Part shown: one piece after another, positions 12,166 through 24,314 of the stretch
Numbering within the stretch: the first letter of the stretch is position 1
Layout of the letters: every line of letters begins with the position of its first letter
Assembly (NCBI GenBank): GCA_032622095.1
Contig: CP136066.1
Location: 102,073,319 to 102,137,318, forward strand
Direction of reading: 5' to 3'
Source: Siphonodentalium dalli
Lineage: Eukaryota; Mollusca; Scaphopoda; Gadilida; Siphonodentaliidae
Length of the DNA stretch: 64,000 bases
The notes under the pieces: generated by a model
What the model was told of the DNA's origin: nothing
The model's database searches: none
Seen by the model: the letters and a program-made list of their open reading frames with translations, nothing else
Made by a program: the position numbers and the translations under genes

Positions 12166-13643
12166 TGATTTAAATTATGTGTGTATTGAGAATATGGCCA
12201 CTAGTACTAATGACGACAGTATAATGTCCATGGTGTTAAGGGCTTGGGAACTCACGTGCTAGTGAAGATAATCGCTCTAGGCTTGAGGCAAATTCACTGA
12301 AATTTATATCTCTAAACGTGTGTGGGCTTGAAAAAATACTAAAATGTCAAAAGTTTATATAAACCACACTGTTAGAAATTACTGTCTGTTCGACGGTTTC
12401 GGGCCGTCATAATCGACGGTCCCATACCGTTTCATCAGTTCGACGGTCACATAGCGTTATTTTATGTGCCCATGAAAATTGTCTAAATTAAATATTTTCT
12501 TGATTCAAAGTCATGCCGTCAAAATTCAATAGTATATTATATACGGCAATGACTCCATACAATATCACTGAATCTTACTCTGCTGATATTTAATATGTAT
12601 TATTAATGCGGCATTCATTCTGTGTTATGAGGGCCGTACGACTTATCATGAGTACGGTACGTAGTTCTCATTCCGGGGTTAAGTTTTCCGCTTTAGCAAT
12701 CAGCTCATTTCTTCGCCATTTTATGATTTATCGTTGATAGTAAACTGTTGTTTTGGGGAAACTGTTACCTTTTCGGTTGTGGACAGTTGTTAAGACGGTC
12801 TGATTTCGGTTCCTTTGATAACCGGACAAGTTGCAATTCAGCGAATAGCGGCTAAATAATTGACAATTTCCACTAAATTCGAGAGTAGAGATTCATGTCA
12901 ATCATGGCATGATCCGGGATCTGACTTCATTCGACGCATTGCTGATGTTGAAATTGCAGTGTTGTGACTTAGTATCAAAACACTGGCACATTTACTGACA
13001 CAGGAGGATACAGGTACAATTAACACAAGCGTCGATGTCAACCAATATATAGTGACAATAATAACAACAACGACTCAACGAACAGCTATTACTATTAGAA
13101 TGTTGACAATCCAGTTGACAGTTTTCTGAATCTGATTGTTTCAAAGCACATGCACGTACATTTACAAGAGATGATATACATGTACATGTACTGTATGCAC
13201 CAGTGTACTTCACAAGAGATTCAGTGTCAACAGCAACACCGTAAACAATGAACTGACGCCGTGCAGTGACGGATGATCACATATCTACAAATCCAACTTT
13301 ACAATTACAGGGACAAATTCATCCAATGTTCATCAATTTTCAACGAAACGTGTGGATATGAGACATTGTCATTATTCGCCATGTTATCGTCAAGTTATTA
13401 CGACAATTTACCGGGAGTACTCTATTGGTTGGATGTTCTTATCAAACTATCTTTGGCTGACTCACTGATATTTTTTACTAAGTCAGTGTCGTGATACCAG
13501 TATACAGTTTGATGCATCATGCTTTAAAATTTCATGGAAAATGTGCGACTACGGGAAAACATTGTCGCCAAGTCATCACGCACATTTAATATGGGATCTG
13601 TTGTTGTCTTGAAGGTTCCAATCCCAACTAGCTGTTATTGATG
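12166..13643. other. Mostly unassigned; CGACGGT-rich patch at 12388-12450
   Basis: Four CGACGGT or related steps occur in 60 bp after CACACTGTTAGAAATTACTG (12366). Otherwise I see no gene, repeat or RNA. See 14815-14998 for a possible partner. Confidence 0.35.
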
Positions 13644-13645
13644 TA

Positions 13646-14149
13646 CAGTACCAGTCAAAAGAAGTGGTATATTAAGCGCGCTATTTTCGCGCCCAATATC
13701 GCAATAATATTGCAAGTGGAAACGCTTATAAGCATGTCGCTTGTGATATTATTGCAATATTTTGCGCTTAATATCTCAATATTTTGCGCTTAATATTTCG
13801 ACATCTTGCGCTCAAAATTGTAACATTTAAATCAAATTATTGTTTCTTCTATATTGTTTGTTGTATAAATAGAGACAATGTTTTAGATATGTATATAATT
13901 ATAGTTGTAAATGCTATATGTACACTATATGTACACTATATGCACAGTATTTTTCTAATATAAATATAACACTATCGGGTCTGTATGAAATTTAGCTTAG
14001 TATCGCAATATTTTGCGTTCAATATTGCAATAATAAGCGCGACAGATTTTTGGTAGTGTGCTATAATCAAAATTAATAATCTAAATTAAGCACTCTCAAT
14101 ATCGCAATAAAGGTGCGCCTAAAAATACCACTTCCTCTGACTGGTACTG
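13646..14149. mobile_element. MITE, Tc1/mariner-like (TA target site)
   Basis: Inverted termini of about 36 bp: CAGTACCAGTCAAAAGAAGT at 13646 and the complement of CAGTACCAGTCAGAGGAAGT ending at 14149. TA flanks both sides (13644-13645 and 14150-14151). The body is 504 bp with no coding capacity. Inside both ends, several AATATTGCAATA/TTGCGCTTAATAT motifs are repeated, so the inverted similarity extends loosely beyond the TIR. TA duplication and CAGT termini are typical of the Tc1/mariner group. Confidence 0.85.
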
Positions 14150-14151
14150 TA

Positions 14152-14814
14152 TTGTCATGATGTACGGATTCACATGTTAAAACAAAAACTGTGTTTACAA
14201 GTGACTGGACAATTTCACGCCTTACATGTTACCAAAAAGTATGCCTTTAAGATATTTTACTTTTACATGTACATAAATTTGAGTTTTAACTGTGAAACAT
14301 GTAGCTTTGTTCTTTTGTATGGCTTAAAAGGGCATGCCGATTCATGTTTTAGAATGGTCGAAATTAGTATTACTCATAACTGAATAGCGATGGGTTGGCT
14401 TATCACCTATTACTAGTATCGTTTTTTATTTGCAGCCATATTTATACAAAGTAGTTAGTGAAAGACGAACACATTACGCGTGTGCAGCCTTTTCCGGATT
14501 AAATTCTACTAGGCAGATAACAAGCTTGATCCTCTGAAAACTGCAAAGTTTCATAAGTATTATCTATCACTTTATGCATTGAGGATTTACATTTCATCAA
14601 AACTATGATAGTAACATAAGAACTAAGATGTATTTTTCAGTTACGAATAATACTAGTTTCGACCATTCAAAAACATTCAAAAACATATGAATCGTAATGC
14701 CTACCGGGAAATCATATTGTCACCATGGGAACCTGGCTAATTCTATGGTAAATTAGCAAATTAAAAGCAAAAAATTGGTGTTGACCCATGAAAAATACCA
14801 TTGGTCTGACCTTT
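14152..14814. other. No recognisable feature
   Basis: AT-rich. A 69-codon frame at 14174-14383 has no supporting signal. Confidence 0.4.
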
Positions 14815-14998
14815 ATTAGTTACGGTCTTCATATTAATTAAACGGTGCTGAACCGTAAAAAATACAACGGTCTGACAGTTATTGGTTACGGTCTGCCCGT
14901 TACTTAAACGGTTTTATACAGTGGAACATGCTACGGTCAGACCGTATGTTTAACGGTCAAATGTTGGCAGCGATGTTGCGCGGTCTCAGACAGTGCAC
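14815..14998. repeat. ACGGT/ACCGT-rich imperfect tandem repeat
   Basis: Two to three diverged units of about 65 bp, each with TTACGGTCT, TTAAACGGT and CTGAC. The tract ends GGTCTCAGACAGTG. CACTGT occurs in inverted orientation at 12368, so this may be the right end of a ~2.6-kb element, but the terminal match is short. Confidence 0.45.
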
Positions 14999-15758
14999 AT
15001 ACACGAATATTATATCCTATGATTTTCAGAAACAAAAACTTTCATTGAGGATTCAGTTATATTTCCGAGGTTTTGTGAGATAGTCACTAAGGGTAAGGCT
15101 AAGGGAAATGAAAAACTATGTGGTGGCATACAACCAAGAAAATGCTCACAAGACTGATAAGAGCCTTCAGTCGTTGAAGTCGAAATCGAAAAATACGGCT
15201 TGGTTTAGAGTAGTCTCCCATGGTCAGCCTCAGCTTGTTGGGCTGTTTATGTTCCGCCCGCTGGAACTCGATATGCAAATGACGAATGGGCTACCAAAAT
15301 ATTACTTGGTTATCTCTGATTGTGTTATCTGAGAGGGGTCTTTGTAGGTTGGGGGGGGGGTAAATAAAATAAAACCAGCATATCGCCGGGTATATTCAGA
15401 CATCTCGTAAAACAGACTTTCCCGTCCAAATAAAATGTTATTGGAGAGTCAAAACACTGAATAACTCGTGTGGTTGAACTTGTTCGGAAAGGCGGGTAAC
15501 TGTGCACAAGTCAGACCCTCGTTCGTGGGTGTAATATGTGTAAAATTACGTTTGGGCAATAATTGAAGAGAAAATAAAAATGATTTAGCGATATATTTCT
15601 GAATATATTCTCGTTGCGCGGTACATTTATAGGACCTTTTTCCAGGTATATGCGAGATAACTGAATTATAGATTTGTAATGGACGAATTATAACACTCTC
15701 TTTGCAAGAAATTTTGGCCTCATGGCATTCATCAGCTTTATGTATAATCAGTTGGTTA
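14999..15758. other. Unassigned; one marginal ORF
   Basis: A 74-codon plus-strand frame (15108-15332) is relatively GC-rich and includes KNTAWFRVVSHGQPQLVGLF. It is unrecognised and has no splice or polyadenylation signal. A G-tract lies at 15351-15360. Confidence 0.25.
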
Positions 15759-15867
15759 CATTTTAGGAGGACATCGTAAACATTGAATAATAACACCAGC
15801 ATACAAACGATTTCATATTACTAATAATTGTTGTTATTTTCAATGTTTACGATTTACTCCTAAAATG
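15759..15867. repeat. 109-bp hairpin
   Basis: CATTTTAGGAGGACATCGTA with AACATTGAATAATAACA pairs imperfectly with the sequence at 15829-15867 (its complement reads CCATTTTAGGAGTAAATCGT). The arms are about 38 bp with a loop of about 35 nt. Confidence 0.65.
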
Positions 15868-16167
15868 GATTTTTTTTTAGATTCTTTCCGATAATGTACA
15901 GGGTAGGCGATTATTGCTTGTGCGAAATTTGCGCAACTCCGCAACGACAATAAGGAAAATGTCAATATCCCAGCATTTCAGCATCTAATTCAACTCCGGT
16001 ACCCCTTGGTAATTTAATCATACATTGGATGTCGTCAGAATTGGTGGAAAGGCGCTCTATATTTATTGGCGATAACGTAAACAAAACACACATGCATGGG
16101 TTTACGCAAGTTTTGCGTTACGGGTTACGCGTCGTTTACGTTTACGCGAATATTTTGCGTTACGGCT
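15868..16167. other. Spacer with TTTACGC/GCGTTACG repeats
   Basis: Short irregular repeats of TTTACG and GCGTTACG occur at 16098-16165, just before the composite element. No gene was seen. Confidence 0.35.
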
Positions 16168-16171
16168 TGAA

Positions 16172-16622
16172 GGTTACACTGGTGTAAATAAGGTTCCGAG
16201 TGACATCTAGCGGATGCGGGAGGAATATATAGGAGAGAATAAAATAGACACTGGGCCCTGATTGGTCAATAGCCTTGTGTGCTTTTCACATAAAAAAATC
16301 ATCACACCTCTTCCCTATGATTTCCCATAGGTAAAATAACCATTGGCACAGGAATTAACCCTTTGTAGTGAAGTTTGAATTTTTTGGTGTGGTCTAAAAT
16401 ATGACTGTATTTTTTTATGCGGTTCTGACACTAGTTACGAAAACATAAGATTTAAAGGCGAATTCCCTGCTAGACAGACATGATTTGTTTGTGTAAAAAG
16501 TTTCCCAAAATGTAAATTTTTCAGATTTAAAGAAAATTTTGGACCCAACATTTATATTGCCAACACAATACGCTAAAACGTTAGCACTGAGGCCTATGGA
16601 AAACATTTACACCAGTGTAACC
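16172..16622. mobile_element. MITE copy 1 (451 bp)
   Basis: TIRs of 18 bp (GGTTACACTGGTGTAAAT). The TIR is itself nearly palindromic (TTACACTGGTGTAA). The body contains ATTGGTCAAT and ATATAGGAGAG stretches and no credible gene. Confidence 0.85.
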
Positions 16623-17523
16623 TAAAGGGAAAAAATAGCTTTTTATCATTTTTGATTCCTGGGAGTCACTTTAAAGCATTTTAATGCATTTTACAGAGCC
16701 TGGTCTTTCAGTCCAATGAATATCTCATGCTTGGTGTGGCTATTCTTGCTGCTGATGTCTTCTTTCACTTACATCAGCCAAAAAATAGTAAGATTTTTCA
16801 TAAAAAATGCCAATTTTTCAAGGTATTTTCAAAAAATTTCAAGGTGGTAATAGTCACATGATAATGCAAATGACCCATAACATGAGCATGTCAACGACAC
16901 ATATATCAATTGTTATAAGAACCTAATCTAACAAGTATTTTGGATTTTATAGCCAGTGATATACAGATATATATCATACAAGTGTGTCATTTCCACTGGT
17001 GGGTATGGTCATTTGAAGGTTAATAGCACTAAAACTTGGACACATTTAAGAAAATACTTCAGCAATTCAAAGATAGCATATCTTTATTCAACTAATTCAA
17101 TATACACCCACATCCAGTTATCTTGGATCACCCTTGCAGACCTGAAAATGTCATATTTTATTCTTCAATGTGCTGATAAAGTCATGCGCTTGATGCTCAG
17201 CTGATCAGATCTGGACTCAATGACCTCACATCACCAGAAGTTCTCTCATGGAAAGAATATTGTACAGTCTTCCATAGCTGATCCAAGTTTGCAACACCAG
17301 ACCCCTAAAACTGAGTGAAAATTGGGCCTGAACATGACTGGTGGTGGAAAATTGTGCTATTTTGATGAATAATTTGTTAAAGGGGGTGGGGTTAAATTGT
17401 GTGTGATAAATAAAGAACCACAGAAGTGATATTGTTTTTGAACACATTTTTTCCATTGATGGGCAATTCTGAAGAAATGTAGGGAGTTACAATTATTCCG
17501 CGAAAAAGCGGGCTATCGCTTTA
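16623..17523. repeat. 901-bp spacer of the composite element (second copy 17975-18875)
   Basis: Begins TAAAGGGAAAAAATAGCTTT and ends with the near complement of TAAAGCGATAGCCCGCTTTT, so the spacer may have weak inverted ends of its own. The two copies differ by about one base. The short reading frames repeated in both copies have no recognisable domain. Confidence 0.7.
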
Positions 17524-17974
17524 GGTTACACTGGTGTAAATAAGGTTCCGAGTGACATCTAGCGGATGCGGGAGGAATATATAGGAGAGAATAAAATAGA
17601 CACTGGGCCCTGATTGGTCAATAGCCTTGTGTGCTTTTCACATAAAAAAATCATCACACCTCTTCCCTATGATTTCCCATAGGTAAAATAACCATTGGCA
17701 CAGGAATTAACCCTTTGTAGTGAAGTTTGAATTTTTTGGTGTGGTCTAAAATATGACTGTATTTTTTTATGCGGTTCTGACACTAGTTACGAAAACATAA
17801 GATTTAAAGGCGAATTCCCTGCTAGACAGACATGATTTTTTTGTGTAAAAAGTTTCCCAAAATGTCAATTTTTCAGATTTAAAGAAAATTTTGGACCCAA
17901 CATTTATATTGCCAACACAATACGCTAAAACGTTAGCACTGAGGCCTATGGAAAACATTTACACCAGTGTAACC
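17524..17974. mobile_element. MITE copy 2 (451 bp)
   Basis: Differs from copy 1 at about two positions (GATTTTTTTG for GATTTGTTTG; AATGTCAATT for AATGTAAATT). Its flanks are the spacer ends CTTTA and TAAAG. Confidence 0.85.
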
Positions 17975-18875
17975 TAAAGGGAAAAAATAGCTTTTTATCA
18001 TTTTTGATTCCTGGGAGTCACTTTAAAGCATTTTAATGCATTTTACAGAGCCTGGTCTTTCAGTCCAATGAATATCTCATGCTTGGTGTGGCTATTCTTG
18101 CTGCTGATGTCTTCTTTCACTTACATCAGCCAAAAAATAGTAAGATTTTTCATAAAAAATGCCAATTTTTCAAGGTATTTTCAAAAAATTTCAAGGTGGT
18201 AATAGTCACATGATAATGCAAATGACCCATAACATGAGCATGTCAACGACACATATATCAATTGTTATAAGAACCTAATCTAACAAGTATTTTGGATTTT
18301 ATAGCCAGTGATATACAGATATATATCATACAAGTGTGTCATTTCCACTGGTGGGTATGGTCATTTGAAGGTTAATAGCACTAAAACTTGGACACATTTA
18401 AGAAAATACTTCAGCAATTCAAAGATAGCATATCTTTATTCAACTAATTCAATATACACCCACATCCAGTTATCTTGGATCACCCTTGCAGACCTGAAAA
18501 TGTCATATTTTATTCTTCAATGTGCTGATAAAGTCATGCGCTTGATGCTCAGCTGATCAGATCTGGACTCAATGACCTCACATCACCAGAAGTTCTCTCA
18601 TGGAAAGAATATTGTACAGTCTTCCATAGCTGATCCAAGTTTGCAACACCAGACCCCTAAAACTGAGTGAAAATTGGGCCTGAACATGACTGGTGGTGGA
18701 AAATTGTGCTATTTTGATGAATAATTTGTTAAAGGGGGTGGGGTTAAATTGTGTGTGATAAATAAAGAACCACAGAAGTGATATTGTTTTTGAACACATT
18801 TTTTCCATTGATGGGCAATTCTGAAGAAATGTGGGGAGTTACAATTATTCCGCGAAAAAGCGGGCTATCGCTTTA

Positions 18876-19326
18876 GGTTACACTGGTGTAAATAAGGTTC
18901 CGAGTGACATCTAGCCGATGCGGGAGGAATATATAGGAGAGAATAAAATAGACACTGGGCCCTGATTGGTCAATAGCCTTGTGTGCTTTTCACATAAAAA
19001 AATCATCACACCTCTTCCCTATGATTTCCCATAGGTAAAATAACCATTGGCACAGGAATTAACCCTTTGTAGTAAAGTTTGAATTTTTTGGTGTGGTCTA
19101 AAATATGACTGTATTTTTGTATGCGGTTCTGACACTAGTTACGAAAACATAAGATTTAAAGGCGAATTCCCTGCTAGACAGACATGATTTTTTTGTGTAA
19201 AAAGTTTCCCAAAATGTCAATTTTTCAGATTTAAAGAAAATTTTGGACCCAACATTTATATTGCCAACACAATACGCTAAAACGTTAGCACTGAGGCCTA
19301 TGGAAAACATTTACACCAGTGTAACC
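18876..19326. mobile_element. MITE copy 3 (451 bp)
   Basis: Shares the copy 2 variants and adds three of its own (AGCCGATG, TAGTAAAG, TTTTTGTATG). This implies copies 2 and 3 split most recently. It ends the array against the right-hand TGAA. Confidence 0.85.
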
Positions 19327-19330
19327 TGAA

Positions 19331-20110
19331 ATTTTGATACAATGATGGCTCCCGTCTAGTGGTCATTCCGAAGATCCATATAAAGTTTAGTGACAATCGG
19401 ATGAGGGATGTGGCCTGTATGGTGTGCGAAGTATTTAGTCATGCAAAGAGTAAAATCCACTGGCGGTGTGGTCACCCGGAAGATCCATATGAAGTTGGGT
19501 GATGATCGAATGAGCGATGTGGTCTGGATAGTATGCTCAAGGATTTAGTAATACAAAGAAATAAAATTCAAGTTGGCTGAGAGTTGTGGCCTGCAGGGTT
19601 TGCCGAAGGCTTTAGCCATGTAAAGCGTAAAATCCAAGATGGCCACTGGCGGCCCTGTTTTTCAACGAAATTCGGAGAGAGAGAAAACTATGGCTCCCAT
19701 CTATAATGGTCACGCCCAAGATCCATAATGAAGATTGATGACGATCAGATGAGGGATGTGGTCTGTATATAGGGTGTGCCAAAGTATATAGTCATGCAAA
19801 GGGCAAATTCAAAGATGGCTGCCGGAAAGCAAGTTTTACATCGAAATTCGTTGATATTCGACAGCTCCCATCTATAGAGGTGATCCTAAACATGCTTGTG
19901 AATTTTCAAAATATTTATCCAATAAATGCTGGATCTAGTGTGAAATTGGAACTCCAAGATTTGGTACAGTGGCGGCCATGTTTTAACGAATTTCGTGGGG
20001 GTAGGGGTCGATGGCTCCCACGAAGATCCATTTGAATTTTGGTGACGATCGAATGAGAGGCATGCACATGTGATCTGTAGCGTGCATGTGCTAAAGGAAA
20101 TCGTTGACGG
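19331..20110 (+). repeat. Degenerate tandem repeat, about 5-6 units of 120-175 bp
   Basis: Units begin with ATGGCTCCCRTCTA or equivalent and contain AAGATCCAT, GACGATCGAATGAG, ATGTGGTCTG, TTTAGTCATGCAAAG and AAATCCAAGATGGC. They recur near 19344, 19460, 19585, 19690, 19865 and 20010. The array starts right after the composite element's TGAA flank, which suggests the composite inserted beside or into this older repeat. Confidence 0.75.
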
Positions 20111-21464
20111 ACGAACGACCAACACCCATGCACAAAAGAAACTTGTGAGTTGCATTCTATTGTTCTCGACTTGTGGTGTGTACCTGATCTGCACCTTATA
20201 CTTTCACATCGCAAGTCGCTTACCGTCAAGTTGAGCTAAAATAAATCGACTTTGTTTTTATTTTCATTATTAATAACGCTCAAAAAACAAAGTTTCGCAT
20301 GCATATCGAAACCATTAATGTTATGTAAACACTACTGTGGCAGTGGCATTAACGATCAAAGTCCAATTAGTTAAATAACATACCAGAGTTTATTCAAATC
20401 TTGGCAGTGAACATTTGATAATCAAAGAATTGAAATAAGATTCTGAAAAACAGATTAAGGCTAAAATATTAGAACTTAGTCTACCCGATCAGCGATGTAA
20501 ACAGTGTAACAGTTTTGTTTACATAACAATGGTTTCAACACGCACACTTTTGTTCTTGGTGACCTATCAATAATTAATTAAAGAACAAAGTGTATCTATT
20601 TCGGCATGTCCATCTTGGTGGTGATATTTTACAGACTTTTATAATTTTTGCACACATATCCACATAACCCCTGCAAAAAACATCGAATTCTAATATCTGA
20701 CAAGTCGCCGTTAAGTAAACAAAGTTAAATTTCTGTACAATTTTGTATTCATGTATAAAACTCATAAAAATGTGTAATACTATGAATAATTGAATATACA
20801 TGTGCTGTAACCAAAAATATGAATAAATTATAAAAAAAAATTAAAAATTAAAAAAATCGCAATTCGAGTCACAGATGCACGGGTTGCAATCTCATTTTGC
20901 TGACTGGACTAGACAATCGCAGACCTCCCCGATCGGGGCTAACCCTCCCCTACAGCCCCCGACCCATCCCCTAGTACCATCCCTGTATGACACATAGATG
21001 AACCGAACGGAAATCACCAACTCTACCGCCCCCGCTGCATGTTACTATATGTTTGTTTGTCTCGCATTCCGAGATTCATCGTTGGTAACGCTTCACGGTT
21101 TCTAACTATTTAATTCTGGACTACGCGGAGTGACGAATTAGCCACCCTCTACAGTTCATATACATACACGACTGCATAGCTGTGATACTAGAGCGTGCAT
21201 CCCTCTATACACAAGCTCAAGTAAGTAAGTTAATTAATTTGTCGAAATCGCAAGGGCAAACACACAAGAATTTGCTTACACTTTAGATATACGTCGGCAG
21301 CCGCGCGGAGGTGTTTTTGTGGATTAAACATCAAGTCAAGTAAGATTCCCACTCCTTCTCTTTTCTGCTCCCTCTCTGCCTATTCATATATATAATCTCT
21401 CATTTCATGCATCCCGTATAATGAAATCCGCATGTTCGTAATCTAACTCGCGGACCCGTTTGAA
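20111..21464. other. No recognisable gene
   Basis: AT-rich, with a poly-A-rich stretch at 20830-20860 and a C-rich patch at 20925-20975. No exon, RNA or element end could be defined. Confidence 0.4.
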
Positions 21465-21584
21465 CTGACCACAATCACAGGTCCCTGGCACAATAGACCC
21501 CCACCACCCAAAGACATATATATAAGACTTATATATATATGTCTTTGGGTGTTGGGGGTCTATTGTGCCAGGGATCTGTGACCA
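21465..21584. repeat. 120-bp near-perfect hairpin
   Basis: Arms of about 57-60 bp (containing CCCTGGCACAATAGACCCCC and CACCCAAAGACATATATATA) fold back with almost no loop. Mismatches are few. The pairing extends outward through TGACCACA/TGTGACCA. Confidence 0.85.
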
Positions 21585-21759
21585 CAATATCACAAAATAA
21601 ATCACCAACCATGTAACCCAATCCTGGCATTATATATTGCTTGTGTAGTATGGTGCACGCACACTGAATGTGTATATGTTTACTCATTGCCAATTGCTTT
21701 ATTACCTGAACTTTGCCCAACAATCAGTCTAACTAAAGTCAGACCGTGTTTCATTTCAA

Positions 21760-22000
21760 TCAACTTACTTAGTGAAAGTAATGAGACGGAGTCTGGATAT
21801 ATATCAGACTGCCCAACAATCAGTAGGAATCATTCTGCGTTTGTATTATCTGCTTGTCTGTCGGTAGTCTATTTATATATTCTTAACACACCCCCAGGTG
21901 AATAGTAGACAATTCCAATGTATAGTATTTTATATAATCGGTGGAAGAATCCATTTAATAAGAAAATGTTAAACTGACATGGCTCATTTTGGCGGTCAAA
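21760..22000 (+). repeat. Dispersed repeat family P, copy 1
   Basis: Contains CACCCCCAGGTGAATAGTAG, ACAATTCCAATGTATAGTAT and GGTGGAAGAATCCATTTAAT. These blocks recur, diverged, near 22480, 22720, 47100 (-), 49080 (-), 52070, 54080 and 56080. Confidence 0.6.
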
Positions 22001-22375
22001 TGAGCTTTCTCCGTTGAACTTGAGTGGCAGCGATTTAGTGTTGCGACAACGTTCTGTTTTACCTGCAAGGGGAATTGAGACTTTTTTCCCGAAAATGTGT
22101 CAAATTCGTCTTTTTAATTGTAATCGCTTTATCTATAGATTATCACAGTGGAACATGCCCCTTCAATCTATATCGACATGTCTGTAACTTGGAGTACTTC
22201 GTGAAAAGTTCTTATATGATCACTGCCCAACAGATTCGCGGCCTCTGTGAACAAATAGAGACCTCTCCGTGTTCTATATATAAGCCTCTCGGTACAATTT
22301 GTCTGTTTGACACATATACCGCTTTCTATACTAAAAATTCGTTGATTAGTAGTTCCCTTACAGGAATGTTCCGAA
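22001..22375 (+). other. Unassigned segment with a Cys-containing open frame
   Basis: An open plus-strand frame (22075-22380) has a hydrophobic stretch (KFVFLIVIALSI) and five downstream cysteines. There is no ATG at its start, and repeat family P lies on both sides. A pyrimidine-rich AG (about 22069) could be an acceptor, but no partner exon is visible. I do not call a gene. Confidence 0.2.
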
Positions 22376-22790
22376 AATAAGTTCAACTAACAATTTGTCG
22401 TTTGTGAACTTATTATCTGAATATTTCCCAACAATGAATATGCATACTTCAGAACTTGTAATATTAATTTATCCTGAAAAAAATATAATAATAGACCATT
22501 CCACTGCATACCTTAATAAATCAATGTTAGAAAGCATTTAGTAAAGAAAGGTTTAATCCTTTATATACAAAATACTCACCGACGAGTACTTTAGGACATG
22601 TTCAGATAATAAGTTCAATGTTGAACTTATTATCTGAACATTTCCCATCAAAGTATACGAATCCTTCTGCACTTGTATTAGCTGTTCATATGGCTGTCAT
22701 TTGCTTTTATTATCTAACCATTGCACCCCTCCAAATGAAACATAGACCCTTCCAATGTATACTTTTATAACAGATGCACACGTGAGCATC
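22376..22790 (+). repeat. Dispersed repeat family P, copies 2-3, with palindromes
   Basis: Two versions of the palindrome TTCAGATAATAAGTTCAA...TTGAACTTATTATCTGAA are here: a decayed one at 22376-22436 and a compact one at 22599-22641. Each is followed by the family-P block (CCCACCAAAG-like, then CCTCCAAATGAA, CCAATGTATACTTTTATAAC). Confidence 0.65.
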
Positions 22791-24314
22791 ACCACTGTTA
22801 CTTGCTAGTAAAAAGCCTGGCAGATTCACTTTCCATTTTGGGCTTGATTTGGTATGTAAACAATGCCTTTATAATCAGATGAATATGAACATAACTCCGG
22901 TGTGGATTAAAGTTTCGAAAGATCGATAATTAATCGAATTATCATACGACTTCAAAAACACATATCACCTATAACAACTCAATAACCTCAAATAAAAAAG
23001 TTGATTTTCGCCACGCCAGCAATTTTCATCGAAATATTCTTTTTGCCATACGTGTGTATCGTTTGCAACCGTGTAACAATCATAAACCGGTTAAGCTTTA
23101 TATATATGCGGTACTTCAAAATTCAACAGCAGCAACAACTTCGCATGTACCTTTAATTTGTTAAGTGGGATGAAGATCAAAGTGGTACACCTCTATCACC
23201 CACACCATGATGTATCTATTCTCGCTATACCCATGCTCATGAACTGTTTTTTATTGCTTCGATTAACATGTTGTATATGTTGGTCCTTCGCACAAAGGGA
23301 TGCTCGTCTTCATCACAAACGTTTAATTTAAACTCACCATCTTTGAATGGTGATGAATTAGTTTGCTGGCCTATTTCATCGTGTAACCTACGCCTGTGCA
23401 ATCGGTCTAATTGATACACGTTATTTATAGACCATCTTAGAAACTATGCCATACCATACGTTTCCAGGTCAGGCATGCGAAGACCGAGGGTTGTGGTGTC
23501 GGGTTGTATAAATAACTGGTGGTATCTCGACGGGGGTTATTTTATACTAAACCATATGTTAGTTAATGGATTCTCAATCTGCTGCCTATTAGTGTTATTG
23601 CCTCTAGAATTTCTCGATATGCATCTGCAATATATGTTTGTCTGTGTGAGTGTTGTGCTTAGTACCAGATACATCTGCAAGTAACACACTTTATGTGAAG
23701 TCGTGATAATTCATTCATGGGTAGGAGAATAGCACATGTCCTCCCATCCTCTTTGTCATAAATTCATTTATGAACAAATAAGTTATGTTTAAAATAAACA
23801 AGAAACCACAAACTGCCTGTATAGACCACGGTGCTTGAGACAAATGCGGAATTTTCCGACCGAATTTGCACTCTCTGTAATTTTGAAGAAAAAAATGGAT
23901 CTTCAACTTAACGAACTTAGAATAAACTACCTGAAACCCTACTAGTTATAAGACTTATAAACTAAACGCCCTTTTCAACTCCCGAAACTACAAGACTGTT
24001 AAAACTGCCAATGTTTATTAATTAAGAAGTTCCTTGAAATATTTTGGCCCCCTGATGCTTATTCCCATCCAGCGTGTCAAACTGAAACAATGCAACTAAC
24101 GAATATCGACGGCCGACCACACCTTTTGCAATATACACGTATATTCTTGTATTCAATGAATTGACATAATATTCAGTTATATCCCAACTCTCAGTGAAAG
24201 GGCTTCCTTGTTAAGGCTGTCCCTGTAGCCGATGTAGTTATGTCGTGGATAAGATCATCGCAGTCTGGGCTAGACGAGCTTGTCACGATTTCGAACACCG
24301 ACATGGGCGAAACT
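22791..24314. other. No recognisable gene
   Basis: A minus-strand frame at 23237-23419 has a protein-like composition and contains AAAGATGGTGAGTTT, which could be a donor, but nothing else supports it. The rest is featureless AT-rich sequence. Confidence 0.35.

Larger units (their letters stand above)
16172..19326. mobile_element. Composite tandem TIR element (3 MITEs + 2 spacers)
   Basis: Three MITE copies (starts 16172, 17524, 18876) are separated by two ~901-bp spacers, giving a period of exactly 1352 bp. I saw only about six substitutions and no indel between copies. The whole array starts and ends with the same inverted terminus (GGTTACACTGGTGTAAAT and its complement). The outer flanks on both sides are TGAA (16168-16171 and 19327-19330). 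At the inner junctions the flanks are TTTA and TAAA instead. The simplest reading is that the tandem composite inserted as one unit with a 4-bp target duplication. The family is unknown and no transposase frame is visible. Confidence 0.75.

Noticed and set aside
16415..19310. Three copies of the same minus-strand frame (63-70 codons)
   Set aside because: They sit in the repeated MITE and cross its conserved terminus; the repetition is of DNA, not evidence of a gene.
22075..22380. Secreted Cys-rich peptide candidate
   Set aside because: No ATG at the start, repeat sequence on both sides, and no exon partner.
23237..23419. 60-codon minus-strand frame with an internal GTGAGT
   Set aside because: Composition is plausible, but there is no recognised homology, and the acceptor and donor do not define a convincing exon.
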